Below, in pieces: positions 5,021 to 5,973 of a DNA stretch of 5,973 nt. The notes beneath the pieces are model-generated. The model ran no database searches. It was not told where the DNA came from and saw nothing but the letters and a program-made list of their open reading frames with translations. Origin of the DNA: Bacteriovoracaceae bacterium (lineage in GTDB: Bacteria; Bdellovibrionota; UBA1018); contig CANFHS010000149.1 of assembly GCA_947446835.1 (NCBI GenBank), positions 1 to 5,973 on the forward strand, read 5' to 3'. Numbering within the stretch: position 1 is the stretch's first letter; each line of letters opens with the position of its first letter. Made by a program: the position numbers and the translations under genes.

Positions 5021-5488
5021 ATGGCCAAAAAAGTCATCAAATCGAAAAAATCCTCCAAAGGCGTCCAGCCCCACAATCTGAAGGGCCTCGCCGACAAGGT
5101 CGCCCTCGTCGAGAAGCCGCAGCTCCGCGCGGACTTCCCCGAGTACTTCCCCGGCGACACCGTGCGCGTCCATGTGCGCATCAAGGAAGGCGAGAAGGAA
5201 CGCGTCCAGGTTTACGAAGGCGTCGTGATCGCCAAGAGCAACAAAGGGGCCTCGAAGTCCTTCAACGTGCGCAAGATCTCGCACGGCGTGGGTGTCGAGA
5301 GGATCTTCCTGGAAAGCTCGCCCAAGATCGCCAAGCTGGAAGTGGCCCAGACCGGCAAGGTCCGCCGCGCCAAGCTGTACTACCTGCGCGGTCTGGAAGG
5401 CAAAGCCGCCAAGATCGAGCGTGAAGTCGAGACCCAGGCTGCCGCCGCCATGCGCGAATCCGCCAAGGCCGGCAAGCAGAAGAGCTGA
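5021..5488 (+). CDS. rplS: 50S ribosomal protein L19
   Basis: L19 lies at the 30S-50S interface of the large subunit. The conserved core runs from about residue 38 (DFPEYFPGDTVRVHVRIKEG) through RVQVYEGVVIAKSNKG (61-76), FNVRKISHGVGVERIF (81-96), SPKIAKLEV (100-108) and RRAKLYYLRGLEGKAAKI (115-132). At 155 residues it is longer than the usual 115-120: about 20 extra residues at the N-terminus (Lys/Ser-rich, KKVIKSKKSSKG) and about 20 at the C-terminus (Ala/Glu/Lys-rich, probably helical). ATG at 5021 is preceded by AGGA (5007-5010) ten bases upstream; the open frame goes on upstream but overlaps the previous gene. A 97-base leader with a UUCG-capped hairpin precedes it, and rnhB follows after 24 bases. 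Confidence 0.97.
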   Translation: MAKKVIKSKKSSKGVQPHNLKGLADKVALVEKPQLRADFPEYFPGDTVRVHVRIKEGEKERVQVYEGVVIAKSNKGASKSFNVRKISHGVGVERIFLESSPKIAKLEVAQTGKVRRAKLYYLRGLEGKAAKIEREVETQAAAAMRESAKAGKQKS

Positions 5489-5512
5489 TCGGTTCTTCCG
5501 GGAGATCCGACG

Positions 5513-5973
5513 ATGGCCAAACGAGGCCCATTTCCGGATCTCTCCTTTGAAGTCCAGGCAGGTTTCCCCTCCCGCCTCGTCGCAGGTTGCGACGAGGTGG
5601 GCAGGGGCTGTCTGGCCGGCCCTGTCGTTGCGGCCGCGGTGATTCCAGGGGAATGGAACCCGGATCCCGGACAGCGACCGGCCTGGTTGGGCCTGATCAC
5701 CGATTCCAAGGCGCTGAGCGCCGAGCGGCGTGCCGAACTGGCGCCGCTGATCCGGAGCTGGGCCCGGGGCTGGGCCGTCGCTTCGGCCACGGTCGAGGAG
5801 ATCGACCGCATCAATATTTTCCACGCCTCATTCCTGGCCATGGAGCGCGCCTTGGCCGCGCTTCCCGAGGTTCCCGACCACGCGCTGGTCGATGGCAACC
5901 ACCTGCCCGTCGCCTGGAGGGGACGGTCCACCGCGATCGTCAAAGGCGACTCCCGCAGCCTGTCCATTGCCTG
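5513..5973 (+). CDS. rnhB: Ribonuclease HII (3' end beyond window)
   Basis: The first 153 codons of RNase HII, which cleaves the RNA strand of RNA-DNA hybrids and removes single ribonucleotides from DNA. The frame stays open to the window end, so the gene is cut by the window, not truncated. Catalytic motifs are intact: DEVGRG (27-32, acidic Asp27 and Glu28), DSKAL (64-68), the helix INIFHASFLAMERA (100-113), VDG with Asp127, and KGDSRSLSIA (144-153) with Asp146. That accounts for all four metal-binding acids of the family. ATG at 5513 is preceded by GGGAG (5500-5504) with an eight-base spacer, 24 bases after rplS, a common neighbour. An insertion-like stretch (EWNPDPGQRPAWLG, 47-60) sits between the first and second motifs. 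The codons for residues 20-30 form a long stem-loop. Confidence 0.95.
   Translation, partial: MAKRGPFPDLSFEVQAGFPSRLVAGCDEVGRGCLAGPVVAAAVIPGEWNPDPGQRPAWLGLITDSKALSAERRAELAPLIRSWARGWAVASATVEEIDRINIFHASFLAMERALAALPEVPDHALVDGNHLPVAWRGRSTAIVKGDSRSLSIA
5571..5601 (+). repeat. 14-bp stem-loop within rnhB
   Basis: CCTCGTCGCA (5575-5584) and TGCGACGAGG (5588-5597) are exact reverse complements with spacer GGT. The stem extends outward by a G.U pair (5574/5598) and three C-G pairs (5571-5573 with 5599-5601), giving 14 pairs. It covers the codons for the catalytic Asp27-Glu28. No T-run follows. It may be chance from codon choice. Confidence 0.6.

Overview
The window is a dense, GC-rich bacterial chromosome segment with eleven protein genes, no RNA genes and no mobile elements. 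I cannot name the species. The right-hand cluster rpsP-khpA-trmD-(PF09936 RNA methyltransferase)-rplS-rnhB resembles the arrangement I associate with Deltaproteobacteria-type lineages and a few other deep Gram-negative phyla, because it carries the extra SPOUT-like methyltransferase between trmD and rplS. That placement is an inference from gene order only.

Left part (1-837, + strand): a DUF309 family protein beginning at the window edge, followed 24 bases later by an unrecognised 131-residue protein.

Middle (863-2881): on the minus strand, a small cyclic-nucleotide-binding-domain protein without a DNA-binding domain overlaps by 14 bases the start of an AI-2E family permease, so the two are probably translationally coupled. 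Diverging from this pair, only 38 bases away, is a stand-alone response-regulator receiver domain on the + strand that has no Shine-Dalgarno sequence. The unknown gene and the permease gene converge on a short gap containing a GC-rich dyad.

Right part (2957-5973, + strand): a translation and RNA-modification operon. It encodes ribosomal protein S16, the KH-domain RNA-binding protein KhpA, tRNA (m1G37) methyltransferase TrmD, a putative SPOUT RNA methyltransferase, ribosomal protein L19 with both ends extended, and the first 153 codons of RNase HII, cut by the window end.

Three features stand out. First, rimM, usually next to trmD, is absent between khpA and trmD. Second, trmD has no ATG, GTG or TTG at its conserved first residue: a CTG (3585) sits exactly where homologues have Met, and the nearest ATG (3513) lies 53 bases inside khpA. 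Third, the operon carries several strong RNA-hairpin sequences: a cUUCGg-capped stem before rplS, a perfect 9-bp dyad near the end of the methyltransferase gene, and a 14-bp stem over the catalytic DE codons of rnhB. I see no clearly new multi-gene system; the best leads are the trmD start, the missing rimM and the cyclic-nucleotide sensor/permease pair.
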